Positions 9,617 through 22,613 of a stretch of 64,000 nt of DNA are shown here, piece after piece; the first letter of the stretch is position 1; the number at the start of each line of letters is the position of its first letter. The notes beneath the pieces were generated by a model. It had not been told where the DNA came from. It ran no database searches and was given only the letters and a program-made list of their open reading frames with translations. The position numbers and the translations under genes are program-made. This stretch comes from Arthrobotrys musiformis (taxonomy: Eukaryota > Ascomycota > Orbiliomycetes > Orbiliales > Orbiliaceae). Location: the NCBI GenBank assembly GCA_036971715.1, contig JAVHJL010000005.1:2542001-2606000 (forward strand), in the 5' to 3' direction.

Positions 9617-12600
9617 GTTGGCGTTTGTTGGTGTGTCTTATATTTCTATAAACGAATGTGGGATTCCGATGGAATCATAAATGATTGTGAGAGATTGTAT
9701 GCAGTTGGTTGAAGAAATATAAAAAATGTATAGTCCGAATATCGTTAATTGTGCATGTCAGATGATGCTAAACCCCAAGCAATCCAGCTAAATTTGCAAT
9801 CAAAAAAGGCCGTAGATGCAAAGTATTTGGAAAGCTGTCGTTAAGAGGCTTTTGAAGGAACCTTGGTCAATTGATCAATTGAATTTGTCGTGAGGCTGAG
9901 GGTGGTGTTTCTATCGAATGGTCGAAGTCGTACAGCAAAGTACCCCTCTTGATCGATGTCTGAACGTGCGCGAAGATATATAATCCGAATTGAGTAGATG
10001 TAAGAAAGAATGAAAAAAATGAACGATTCGAAGAAGAGTCGTTCGTTCTTTCTTTTCTTTCCCTTGTCGGTGATCTTTCGTTTGTTTTGTGTGTGTGAAC
10101 AGTCGCAAGTTTTGTTCTTCTAATTGTCCTGGTAGCACAAATACACAAATCCGGGCTGTTACGCGATTATTCGCTCTCAACTTCTCTTAATCCAAGCAGA
10201 GGGATTGAAAAAGTTTGAACGCAGGGGAAAAGATGAGATTGAAGAATCGATGAAGAAGAAAGAGTGAAGAAGAAAAAAGAACGCAAGAGGTCGAGATCGC
10301 TTCCCGTCACAAATTGGCGACTAAACGGGCTCCCGTCGTTGATGATCCCTCACATGCTGGTAGCCAAAGGGAAGGGCAGGAACACTTTTAGGATGGGATC
10401 ACCACCTTTAAAGCAGACATGGGCGGATGGTGAGATGGGCCGTGCTGCAGCGCGCGGAAAAGCAATATTGTGGATTCGTCCGCTGTTGGTCCACCCGACC
10501 CCATTGGCGGCTGGACAAGCCAAGCCGTAAAAGGGGGAAGTAACCTTGATAGTGGATATTACCAGCAATATTTGGGACCAGGGTGGTGGGATACATGCTG
10601 TGTGCAAGGCCTCGAATGTTTATCGCATGTTGTGGAGGGATCGATCCCTGCAGTGTTCTCAAAAAGGAACCTGGACGAGGGGACTATTCAAAGGGAGAAT
10701 AGAATCTTTTCTTCTTCCTCGACCCGTCAGTGCTACTGCAGTCGGTCATGGTTGAGAGCAGTAGAGTGCGCTCTCTCTTGGTCTGCTAGGCTCTGCTTTC
10801 GCGGATTCGTTCGTCGTTCTGAGATTAGCTAGTTAACATCCCAGGCCAATTTCCAAAGATTCAACGTGGGGTTTAACCTCGATTAGCTAAGGACAGGAAA
10901 CATATTGGTGACATTCAACGTCGCACTATGTACAGTGGGGATGGGATTAGCTACGAGTCCCACTGCACTAACCTCAATTTAAAAATGGAGTCGCTCGTTT
11001 TTCCCCAAGGCAAGTATGCTAAAAACAACATTGGCAATCGCGGCTAATATTATTGGCTCGCAAAGGAAATTGGCATCTTTATTTTTTGCCCGAATTCGAA
11101 CGTTCCGTTTTCGAGAACATTTGCCAACTATCGAAGCCTTTCATGTCAACAAGGGTCTGTCGAGGCGGTCTTCAATAGCGCATGTAGATAGGGCGCTGGG
11201 TGTGTAGCACACGAACGAAGTCGCAATCCAATGCTGTGCAACCAAATTTCTGCATGCAGCCTTTGGATAGCAATTTCCCTATGCATGGGAAGAGCCACCG
11301 CGAGACCAGGAAGAGCTGAGAGATCACAGAATATATCAAAAAGAAGTCAGTGTGCCAATTAATCCAGTAATCCATAGATATCCAGCCCTAGCATTTGGTC
11401 TGGTTAGTCGTAATTCTCTTTGCGTCCCGTTGCGAAATGCGACATCATATCATATCAGATCAGGCGCTTGCCGATATACAACAGCTGCGGCCGGCCAATA
11501 TCCAAATATCGCAACTAACGAAAAAGGCTCCGATGGCCGAGGGAGACCAGTTGATAGAAAGTTTATCTTGCATGAAAAATAGAAGTAGGCTCTCCACCGT
11601 CCCTTGAGGCTACATGGTGGCATACGGGGCGTTCAATTGACCAAATTAACTGCTCACGATGCTTAGCTGTCGTCGCTTCTCGGCCCCTTTCAGACCTTAC
11701 CTTTACGGACACGAGGACGTACTTGACTCGCCAATTGCAAGTAATATTGGGAAAATTGAGGCTCTCAGATCAAGGACGAGAGTACTAATCGTAAAGTATG
11801 TCCGGTCTAATTTTCTGAACCGCACTCTGGCTTTCTCCCAAGACGGCTCAATTTAATTCGGTCATAAAGGCTTCTTTTGCCAAGCGGGCTTTAAAGTCAC
11901 GATGCCAATTTCACTCAAGCAAAAAATAGACAATTGAATGGCTTTTCTTCGATGCTTCCGGAACGCCCATGCAAATTGCATTCACGATGTGGATGGCCGT
12001 GTAGAGCGCAGGAGATGCAAAGTATGTATGTATGTCTGTACACAGTATGCACAGTCAGCTCACAAAAAAAAAAAAAAAACCCCCCCGCGATTTCAGAAGT
12101 TTCTTTTTTCATCACAGATTCAATCCAATGAGCATCGCGACGAATGGCGACTCGATTCGACTGTTTCCATTTGTGCATAAGAGACACGCATGCTTCAGTC
12201 CGGACGGCAAGTCGCCTGGCGAGGAACCGCTCCCGAAAGAAGTAGGTAACGACCAATAACCACCCGCTCATCCAATTGCCTTTATCAGCATAAGGCATCT
12301 CCTGTCCTACCAATATCAAACTCCCAGTATTAACCCCCAGAAGGCCAGGGAAAGAAAAAAAAAGAAGGTTTTTTGAGAGAGCGCGGAGAGCTACATAACC
12401 ACAACATACGACATCGATCAAGAGTATCGATAGCCAGTTAGACTGGGGGGAGCTTGCAAGTCAGGGCTTTTCGGATATGTAGTAGGTACACAGCTCAGCT
12501 GACAAGATGGGGAATGCCTTCTCGTCATGCGCAATTTTCAATGTTTAATTTCCACCAGAGCAATAAGCTCTTCCTTGTCCGGTCTTGGTTCCAACCGAGC

Positions 12601-14453
12601 CCGGGGACTGGCAAAACCGCGAACAAAGAAGAAGAAGCCGAGTGCGAAGCAGATTAGACCAGAAAAAAAATAACTGCCACCCTTCATCCTTCAGCTCAAA
12701 AAAAGGTGTGTTCTGGTTGAAAGAGTGTCTTTCCCATCTGTCCAGCCTGGTGGGAGTGGGGCCTTCCATCGGAAATTAAACATGCAAGTTGATGGTTGCG
12801 CGTCCACCCGGTTGAGTTCTAGTTGACGAAAACGAACGAAGGAACCGTTTTTATCCAGTCGAATTAAGTCAGTAATATAATCTCTTCTGACTTTTGGACA
12901 AGAAAAAATGATATCGGTAAAAGTAGCCTTAGAAATTATACGAAGCCTCGAATCCTTATCAAAGATGTGTGCATGTGTGCATGTCCGCGTCCATAAGCAC
13001 ACCCAAGTGAACGTGCTAGAATCGACGGGTTAGTTACGGCCATCAAGCCTTGCAAGCCTGCAAATGCCTGTTCAGGCCTCGACCCGCCCAGGCTCGCGTG
13101 GAAGTCGATATATTGCTCCCGGCCAAGCGCAAATATATTGGTATCTGCATAGGCTTTCAATTGTTCAATATCACCTTCCTCTCTGGCTCGAACAATGTTG
13201 CCTTCCTTTCATTGTTCAATTATTCCCCCCGAATCCCTCTCAATCGACAGATAGTGCGTAAACGATCGATCGGATCAATTGAAAATTTTTTGCATTGCTA
13301 CTCTCGCTCAACCACGGCTCAACTGAACCCATCAACTCGTGGTCCCCTGGGCCGGCCATGGGCTCTTCGATTGAGTTCAAAAAAGAAGAACCTGCCGTTA
13401 TTCGCATGTGGATGCTCGTTTATGGAGGGGCAAAAAAAAAGTAGTCGCTAGTTAGCTAGTTTACCCAGCGAGCTCGAGAGCCGGACTCCGCAAAATTAAA
13501 TTTGTTCTGCACCCCGCGTTTTCCTTGTTTAATGGGCCAATTTGATTAATTTGACGGGTCCTTGGACGCCTCTAAAACTCTACATTTTCTATTTTTGAGT
13601 GAACAAAATATGCCAGCTGAAAGTGGGGTGGGTCTTGACTGGTTGAGGTCCTCGGGTCGACATTCGAGATTCGATATTGCGAACGGCGCTCCTGTATCAA
13701 TATCCTATCCCTTCTCGTCCTGATATATCTGTAGATCGAAAGACCCCCCCAAAAACGTGGCTTCCCTTTCGCTTGGGATGACCGGGTATGCATGTCTCTC
13801 TCCTTTTAGTATTTGATCGACTCCCATACTCGCAACGTTTGGAATGCGGCCTGGCGATGTTGTTTCGTTTCGGTCCAAGCCGGTAACGTCAATTAGCGAA
13901 GGGGAAACGTATACGGATGCCTCAGCTCAGGCTCTTCCCGCAATCCGCATATCAAACCATTTTTTATTGTATATTATATTGTATATATAGTATTAAGCAT
14001 CCAGGCACCGATTCCTTGGGTGTTTTTTGTTTTAGATTTATACATGTGGATTCCCGACTTCGCATGCAATAGCCTCGATGCGGTCGAGTATAATTAAAGA
14101 TTTCCGGATTTATTCGCTTAGTCTCATGCAGTTACGTCTGAGCCAGACCGGACCCACAATTGAAGATTTCAATATATTTCGATCAAGTGCGAGAATAGAA
14201 ACATCAAAATGGGCTTTGAAACCACATCGACTTAAAGTATGTGAAATTCGCCAAATACACGCTAATAAACTAGTGGAAAAAGTAAAAAGTAGTAAAGTAA
14301 AACCCCAAACAGAGAATCTATCAACATGATCTTGAAAACACCATACGAATGCTTCGCTTCCCCAAACAACTATTCTATGTATAAATCGATCGATACCAAA
14401 ATAAAACAATCGGCTGCTCAAACGAGGCAGTCTTGTATGAAACTATCATAAAA
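9617..14453. other. Long gene-poor region
   Basis: This 4.8-kb stretch lies upstream of the DUF7729 gene and downstream of separase. It contains only short, low-complexity open frames, CT-rich tracts near 10030-10070, an A16/C7 junction at 12064-12086 and TA-rich sequence at 13960-14000. I found no recognisable protein, tRNA, rRNA or terminal repeats. It could be a long promoter, a non-coding transcript or a very old decayed insertion. Confidence 0.4.
12064..12086. repeat. A16-C7 homopolymer junction
   Basis: An A run is immediately followed by a C run. It is simple-sequence DNA with no other feature attached. Confidence 0.85.
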
Positions 14454-17400
14454 TCATTTGAGGTAAACTGGGATACCGTAAACAACAGGCGCTGCCCCGT
14501 TTAGATATCTCATTTTGCAGGCACTTCTGCTCGTCGCCGTGGCCAAACACAAGGATGATGTGCCGTGGTTATGTTTCTCGACCACAACCTTGTCATCATG
14601 CTTGATCTTGATCTTAGCCTTGCCTTTGGATGCCTTCTTATCCTTCTCATCTTTGAACAACCCCCAAGATTCGAAAACCTTTGAGGAATACTTATCGATA
14701 TCTTTATCGGTAACATCCCAGAGTGTGACCAATACCGCAGGGCACCCTCCCTGTAAATAATTGACTGGCATGCCGTATGGCTCGAATTCACCAGCGTCCG
14801 TGAGCTTCCCGCTACTGCAGCCCATCAAGAGACTGACAGCGCAATTGTTGAGCTTCTTCACCGTTCTAGCTCGGATGTATTGTGCCCCACTACCATGGCC
14901 AAAGTAGAGAAACAAGTCCTTATCCTCTAGATATCTGGCAAACTCCTTCTCCGTGGGGATCTTGCTGATAAGCCCCTCCCAGCTGGTCATAGACCTCAAC
15001 TCTTCCTCGTATGTCTTCTGCGTGTTTGTCAAATCCAATGCTGGGTTGAGAATGTAGCCGGCATTTGCTCGGTTGATATACAAACCCGCGCGGTTTTCGT
15101 AAGAAAAGTTTTGAAGGAGAAGCCTCTCGCGCAGAGACCCCAGTGACGGAAGTCGTGAAACTGAACGTCCGTCCAAACAGGGGAGTGACTCCCACGGAAG
15201 AACATGGACGGATTTGTCGAGAATTAAAACTGTGTGTTCGATAGCCGTCACATCATCATACTCCTTGATCGCAATATGATAGTTTTCGAGGGCATCGGTA
15301 ATCAAGACAATCATATCATCTAAGTCGATTTCGTCTGCAGCGTTTTTCTCTCCGTGAAACTGGAGGATGTCGATAATAAGATAAATCAAATCCTGGATTG
15401 GATCCTCCAGGTCAACATCGTCTTCTGTTGGATCGCCGATTCCAAGGAATAGCTCGACAACCCTCTCATCTAATGTGACAATTCGGTTGCTTCCCCTTTT
15501 GTTCCCCGAGTTTCGTGAAGGCAAGTGCTGGTTAAGGATCCTAACAAACGACGCATTGAATCTCGCGATAAGTTCCGGATGCCTCTTATATCCGCCGAAG
15601 ATACCCTTATAGCCCCGCAACCAGTTGTTTTCGATATTCACCAAAAGGTCGTGAAGCTCAGTATCGAGGGCTTCTCTCTCCTTCCACCATTTAGCTCGAA
15701 TATCCTTTGTAATCATGTCCTTAGCGGAGTGAGTGCTAACGTTAGCGCGCTTGACAATATCATGAAAGGTTGACAGTCCCTTCTCGAAACCGAATTGCTC
15801 TTCGTCGTCCATGCTCATATCTTCGCTGATCATCAAGGGCACCCTGACCATGAAGGGTATTTCGCCTGCCTGATACCGTGTAAAGAACAACTCTTCCCGT
15901 GACTCGCCGAGGGAGATAGAAACGGCGGCCCAGGTTGGTGGGATAATGTCGACATAGTCCTTTTGGAAATTGAGGAGGGATGCTGTGTCGATTTCTAGTC
16001 GATTTTGGGGGATGGTTGGCCACCTTAGATCATCTGTCTCCGCCGACTCCACCTTTTCTTCCTCGATAGCGCTCTTTTCCCTGGCAAGTGATATACTACG
16101 GTAAAGTTCCAGGGAGTTGATAGCCGGGATTGTCTTCCCCATGCCTGCATCCGACGTTATTGCGGCCAGGAGACAAATAACTTCTCCCAACATCGTAGAC
16201 AAGACGTTTAGTGTTGTAGTTGGGCATATTGTCGCAGCTAGTGCTTGGATAGCAAGCATATTGTCGCGGGCTTCGTGGAGAAGCACAGCAGAACGGCTAG
16301 GCGGGGCCACGAGCTCTTCATCTGTAGCCAGGGCAGCCTTTTTAGGAGTTTTCCTCCCCGGCTTTGCCGGAGCTACCTCTACGGTTTTTACCGAAGCGAC
16401 GCTGGGGATAACTATCGCCGTTTCTTGAAGGGTATGGAACTCATCGTCTTCTTCGATAGCGGCTAATGCTTGCAGCAAGGAAGATCTTGCAACTGCTAGT
16501 CTCTGGGTAACAAGTTCTCGAGACCCAAGAGACGAGTTTGCGGTTTCGCTGAGTAGTTCTTGCGCAAGATCCCACTTTTGTTGAATAGCAAGGTTTACAG
16601 CCTTCAAGCGCAGGACGTCATCCCTAAGTTTGGTCAAGCCTGCGCACTGGTTTACAGGAGCAGATTCTGGTTGTGCCTTTGGTTTGGAGGCTGCGGCCTT
16701 TGGTGCTGTTTTCGTCGCCCTGCCCCTGCCTTTCGTCGCAGCCATTGGCTTTGTTGTTCTCACTTTCGGCTTGGCTTCGGGTTCCTCTATCTGTAAGTTG
16801 GCCACCCTGTATAGTGGTCAGTTCTGTCTTCAAGTTGGATATTATATTGAGGTGTACCTACTTTGCAGTTATATCGCCAAATACTTTACCCTCCGCCTTC
16901 GCGGCATCGCTTCCCATCAAGGTCTCGAGAGTCTTCTCCGCATTATTATACGCGTCGAGCTCCATGGTCCATGACTTGTTCTTTCGGTACATTATACCTA
17001 AGGTGCAGTCAAATGAAACGAGTTCTTTACCCTTTTCGAGAAGTTGCTCCTTTAACATTGTCGCTTGCCGCAATTTTTCTTCGCCTTCTTCTAGCATGCC
17101 AAGACGGATGTGTAGATCTCCAAATATGGATAGTATATGGAACAGAAGTGATTTCGAATCAACAGCCTCGGCGACTAGCCTTGCTTCTTGGACGTAGAAC
17201 AAAGCTTCCCTTTGCATGCCCTGATGGATATAGAGCGTTGCAATATGAACGAGAATGTCGTATATCGAACGGACGATCGGCCAGAGGAACGGACCGCTGA
17301 GAGCTGCAACAGTGGTGGTGTATGTGACAATTCCCAACTCTGCTTTACCGTTAGCAGAAGCCTGACCCTTATGTTTGGCTAATGCTTCGAGGCCAGCCCA

Positions 17401-20400
17401 CGCTCTCTGAATAAGTTTTAAGCTACGCCTAGCCAATGCAATAGAGGTGTTGATGCTGCCTTTATCAAGAGCAAGTAACGAGGATACATAGCAAGCTCGA
17501 GACACCAGGCGGTTCAGCTCGACACGCTTTTGCATTTTTGCCCCCGAGGCTGCAGCGGCGAAAACAGCAGGGTCTTGTTCGACCATATCTTGGGCCGCAG
17601 CTAGAAAATCAGTTCCCTTGCTCAAGTTCCCCTCCCCAGTGGAAATGAGGTACTCGGTATACGCAAGGTTCCATTCGAGCTTCGTAGCTGTAGATGCGTC
17701 CCCTTTTTTAACCCACGCATCCGCATCCGACAGAATGGAACCAGACATGCCAGAGAACCCGAGCCGAAGATACTGTACGCCGAGAGATACAGTACAACTT
17801 ACGACGACTGTTTGATTAGATGTTAGGATTTGGGTCAATGAGCGGGCACACGGGAACGGAGTAAAACCTACCATCAATTGAATAGTCTAGCATTTTATAA
17901 AGTCTAAGAAGAAGCTCTAGAGCCTGCTTCCTAGCCATGGCGTAGCCCTTCATGTCCAAGAAGTCAACGAGGAGTTTTAATTTCTCAATCATGAAGTCGC
18001 CATTAGCAGAGCACTCTATCAGCTGCTCGCGAGATGCACAAAATTGGAGAAGCTGCTCCCAGCAATTGAGGCCATCGAGAAGGTATTCGACTTTCTGGTC
18101 ATGGTCCGAGAGGTAGGCTACACAAATCGCTAACGACAGAGTTCCGCACTGATATAGGTTACTGCCACTGAGGGCACTTTGGCCAGGGTGCGACCTGGTA
18201 AGCTCAAAAACCTCGCTTCTAAGGTTCGCTACCAGTTGCACAGATTGTTGCATATCCTTCTCTGGAATTTCCGGAAGGATAGATACCAACGTCATGGCAC
18301 CTCTATAAATACCACGTTAGTATCGCGGAGCAACAAAATAACATAGGATTCCACCTTACCTTGACCGTATATTGAGGGCAATCCCGGTATTCGAAAGTAG
18401 CTGGCAAAGAGGAGGGAATACCAATTGGAAACACTGTGGCGATCCTGATACTAGGCATGCCTGGATCTGAAATAAGGCGACTAAGTATCTGACCTCATTG
18501 GTGAACTCTTGGTTATCCCAAAACCTCAAGCCCTTCCCTAAATCGAGACAACACTTGACATATTGACTAAGGGTTTTCGCTATCGCCTTTTCCTCTTCAT
18601 TATGAAGTTCGTCAATTTGCCCCTCCGCAAAATGATCCGTGATGTTATCGAAATCGCCAACAGTAACGTGGACTTTTAAGGCGGCATCAAAGCTCTCTAT
18701 TGCTCGAGAGTAATCCCCCAGCCCCACATACATAGCCCCCAACCGTTCATGTTTTGCAGCTAGATTCCCCGATATTGCTTCATCCAATGGACGATTCTCA
18801 AAACAAGAAATCGACCTTTGGTATGCTTGGATTGATTTCTCCGCTTGGTTTTCTTTTCGTAGAGTAATAGAGTGTTGTTGATAGAAAACTGACACTTTTT
18901 CGAATATATTCTGCTTTGAATCGGGCGAAGGTGCGTCTTCGTCTTCTATTGCCTCATCAAGAAGCCTTCCGAGCGCAATGATTTCTTGTAAACGTTGATC
19001 CTCGAGTTCCCACCACGAGTCGATATCATGGCGCCTGGGCGATTTTCGTGAGGCAACAAGGAAATGATCGACAGAAGCAATGATCATCTGTCGGTCTTTC
19101 GAGGAACTTTGAAGGTCGAGGATCCCTGCGAGGGCACATCTCCGTGCGAAACTAATTGCGCCAAAGCAGAGTTCGACACACACTCTGCTGATATCCTCAG
19201 GAGTTTTGTTACTGGCATTAATACAGTTTGAAGATGCCCGACGGAGTTGCATAACATCCACGAACAGACTTTGGAGTTTCTCTTTGCTTCCGGACAATGG
19301 CTGAAGAAGTATTTCGAGTGCCCTTTGCAGGTCTTCCGTCGCCGCGGGTTGAGCGACCCCCGCCGTAATGGCTTTAAGTGTACTCGTTGCTAATCGCACG
19401 GTGCCCGAGTTGACAAGGTTTTGGTGCTGTCTAGAGTTCAATCGGGACATAGATTCTTTGAGCCATCTTGGAACCTCCTCCCAAATCTGAGCTTCTTCAG
19501 CGACCGCAGTTAGGGTAATGCAGCAGACTAGGTACTTGGCTTCAAAGCCGTCCAGTGGTATGTGCCCTCCTACTAGTTCAGCGAGTACTGGGGTGACAAA
19601 TGCCGATATTCTTTGATAATTCTCTTTTGGCGATGCTCCAAGTGGTTTACTCCGAGTCGTCGATAGGGAATGCAATAATAGAGTCCATATATCGCCAATC
19701 TGAGCTGTGGGGATAGAATAGTCTTCAAGTTTCGCCGGTAATACTTTGTATAGTATACTGAGAAATCTTAATTCTGCAGTTGACCTTGCCAAATTGCTCT
19801 TTCCGGAATCTGTTTCCCGTAAATTCGACAATGCGGATGCGCAAGCGTATGTGGTCGTCGCTAGGGAGTCGAATTGTTTGATTGCCTTAGCACGAGAGTA
19901 TCTATAGAGAGACTCAATCATGCTATACGGATTATTCGGTTGCTGAAGGATTTTCGGTAATTTCTACATATGAAGAATATGTCAGGACGGATTGAAGTAC
20001 TAGCAACGTCGAACTGCAGCTATTACCTGTATAATAGTGGGGTCTGATTTCGCAGCCATTAAACGTAGAGCTATTATCTGGACATTAATTGCGAGAGCCA
20101 GAGATTCCTGTTCCTTCGGAGCTTCGTTCCAATCGAATACTGAATCCACTGCCTTCTTTTTCCCACCATCTGGCTTCGATCCACATAGACGTAACTTCAG
20201 GCTAAGAGCCTCCTCCAAACCGATGTCGTACTTCCCATGTTGTGCTAACCGGTTCAAAAAGTTCATATGAGCAGATTCCAGGGTCCCGGGTTTCAAGCCG
20301 CTGTCGGTCCTCGAGCCCAAGTAAGATATAGCGCTCCTTCCGCATTCTATCACATTGTCCAATGTCGATTTCGAAGATGTAGCTTTTGAAGATTTCCCGT

Positions 20401-20686
20401 TTGCAGGCGGCTGTGACGCTGCATCCTTCAGCAGCTGCAGGGCACTGTTCAGAGCTTCTACCGCTATCCTTGACCGTTGTTCATCCGTAACAGCTGTCGA
20501 GGAACTTGCCGAGGCTTTTGCTTTCAGGGCTGGGATGGACTTTGTTCGGACTAGTTTGGATGAATTGGATGCTTTCGCAAAAAGGAGGTCGTGCAGGGCC
20601 GCCGGGATAGATGGGGTGCATGAGTCCAGTGCCGCTAGTCCCTTGCGTATGGTATCGTGAGGTCCCGCAGCCTTTGTGACCGCCAT
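14454..20686 (-). CDS. ESP1: Separase (peptidase family C50)
   Basis: Five exons (20686-20027, 19963-18360, 18302-17872, 17807-16862, 16806-14454), all with GT-AG introns, join in frame to about 1,997 residues, a normal size for fungal separase (BimB/Cut1/Esp1). Separase cleaves the cohesin subunit Scc1/Rad21 to start anaphase and is held inactive by securin. The long N-terminal part is helical-repeat-like. An insert rich in Ala/Lys/Pro, with a KPRAR-like basic character, opens exon 5. The catalytic domain carries the His motif LYFGHGSGAQYI (His about 1851) and the Cys motif SLLMGCSSGKL (Cys about 1877), followed by NYLQGGCPAVLVTLWDVTDKDID and the C-terminal YLNGAAPVVYGIPVYL. All catalytic residues are present. 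A lysine-rich insertion separates the WDVTDKD block from the last helix. Exon joins are inferred from sequence only. Confidence 0.95.
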
Positions 20687-22613
20687 GTTGTCGGAAGGGA
20701 TGATGTTGAAAGGGTTGATTGATGAGTAAGGGTGTTCTCTGGGGTCGGGGTTTAGAGCAGTGCTATAGCAACATGGTCGAGGCTGTGTTTCAGGGTTGGT
20801 TACTCGGGTTGGCTATTATCGTCGTCGTCTTCGTCGTCGTCGACAATTGGAATGAAACAAACGCGCAATTTCGAGTTTGAGGAGGCCAAACGCGGGCAGG
20901 TGTGACAGCAGAGCAGCACCCTGGTCTCCACAGCAACAACGTCGGGGACAACACATTACTGCTCCCGATCTCGTGATGGGATATTGACCCAGTCGTTTGG
21001 CAGTTGCAAATTGCAATTAAATTGCCTTCAACCCCAGTAACTAAGTAAGTACTTATTTACCTAGGTACCTCCGCAGTCATGCATCACGGCATGTCCTTGC
21101 CCCCAGGGAAGAATTGCAATCCCTTGTAAGTACATACATGCCCATGCACATGCATTTCAATATGCGGGAGGCGTTTCGAGGGTGTGATAATCTCTACTCG
21201 TGATATCAATATTATATTCGATTCAGAATGCACTTATCATAACCGCGGTGACATGTTCTAGACTTAGCTACGGCACTGGATTGTAGGCATGTTCATATAC
21301 TCAAAAACAAATGCATGTTAGCTTTGTAATATTTGAAGGATTCGTCCATTTCGCCAGGCTAATTCAAGTATGTTTTATATAAATTTACATTTACATCTGG
21401 TCCCAATCCTGGCTAGCTAGCTATACCCTCGTAATCAGGAGTGCGGCGGCAAATATTAATTCGAATATTCAGGCGGCATTAATTTCGAATATTTCTATAA
21501 GACAACCCATGAATCTCAATCCCAATATGATGCCAACGCTAACTCGATCAACGAAAGAAATTAGTGGAGAAAAGATCGTGGAGTAAACGTTAAACATTAG
21601 TCTGGGGGACTTTAGCCCACCCCTCTCAGGAGCGCCTAGTCTTAAGGCTAAGCTTACCTTCAACTATAAGGTAAGTTTAAAGTTATATAGAATTGACAAG
21701 ATAAAAGGATTTTCAACCGTATACTGATATTTCTGCCAACTTCGAAGTGCTTCTAATATCCTATTCGTCTTCTCAATTACCAAAATCACCGCCTTGTTTT
21801 TTCTACGAAAGACCCTAAATAGATTCCACTAAAGCCTCTTCTTCGTACTTCTTCAATCCGTCCTCCCAGCCTCGTAACCAACCGTCCTGCTTGCGCTCCC
21901 TTTTCGAAATTTCCTTCCGCCAATTTCAACGCTCATTCCTTACATAACTAACTTCTTCAATACTTCCAGAAGTAAACGGTGCCGTAGGTTTAGTATCCAG
22001 ACTAGGTTTAATAATAGTAATCAAATTCTGGTTAAATTTGTCGCTCAAGGACTTCATGAATCCATAAAAATAAATGGATAAAAAAGCAATATCAGATCCA
22101 AGAGCTTCTATACATGTAGTACACACCGGCATCTGCATTCATTTTTCTACTACCGTCGGCTACGAGTATCGGGGCCCTAGTTGAGGTCCCCTATTTTACC
22201 TCTGTCTCCTATACTGCTACTGTTTTATCTATTGTCACTTTCTCTCTTTTACCGGGCTCATGCTGGACTCGTACCCAGACCGCACAAAGAGTGACCGGTT
22301 CACGCCATGCATTTCAAAACCAGGGAATTAATCTATATGCACATCGATATCCTTTCCGTCGTAAAGACACCGCGAGACCAGATATTGCCTATAATACATA
22401 CACATAAAAAGTCTATATACATAAAAATACCGTCTGTACACATGTACCGGTATACCCCATTTTAAATCTTGAAGGAATATATATTTTGAGCTTAGGACTG
22501 AAGGGACAAGCGATCAAGACTATCAAATTGGGTGACAGATCTGGATCAGACCGTCCATAACATCACTTCAATTGACCAATTCTTTCGAGAGATTCATAGA
22601 TATTGCGTCGCCG
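20687..22613. other. Intergenic region upstream of separase
   Basis: The part next to 20686 is the separase promoter, with a TCG/TCGTC triplet stretch near 20818-20840. Further right the DNA is A/T-rich and holds the decayed coding relic annotated separately. The 22140-22613 part is the 3' flank of the Egh16-like gene. Confidence 0.45.
21660..22140 (-). pseudogene. Degenerate coding relic, possibly of mobile-element origin
   Basis: Read on the minus strand from 22138, a 70-codon frame (cores FYGFMKSLSDKF and TAPFTSGSIEEVSYVRNE) ends in a stop. It seems to continue in another frame as LKLAEGNFEKGAQAGRLVTRLGG, then again in a third frame as VIEKTNRILEALRSWQKYQY. Protein-like, charged helical sequence therefore persists across at least two frame changes and two stops. 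That suggests a decayed gene. I do not recognise the family; an old transposon or multicopy fungal gene is possible. The flanks are A/T-rich. Confidence 0.35.

Noticed and set aside
10264..10832. Cluster of overlapping frames on both strands
   Set aside because: Frames on opposite strands overlap each other, none shows a recognised motif or plausible splice continuation, and the codon usage looks random.
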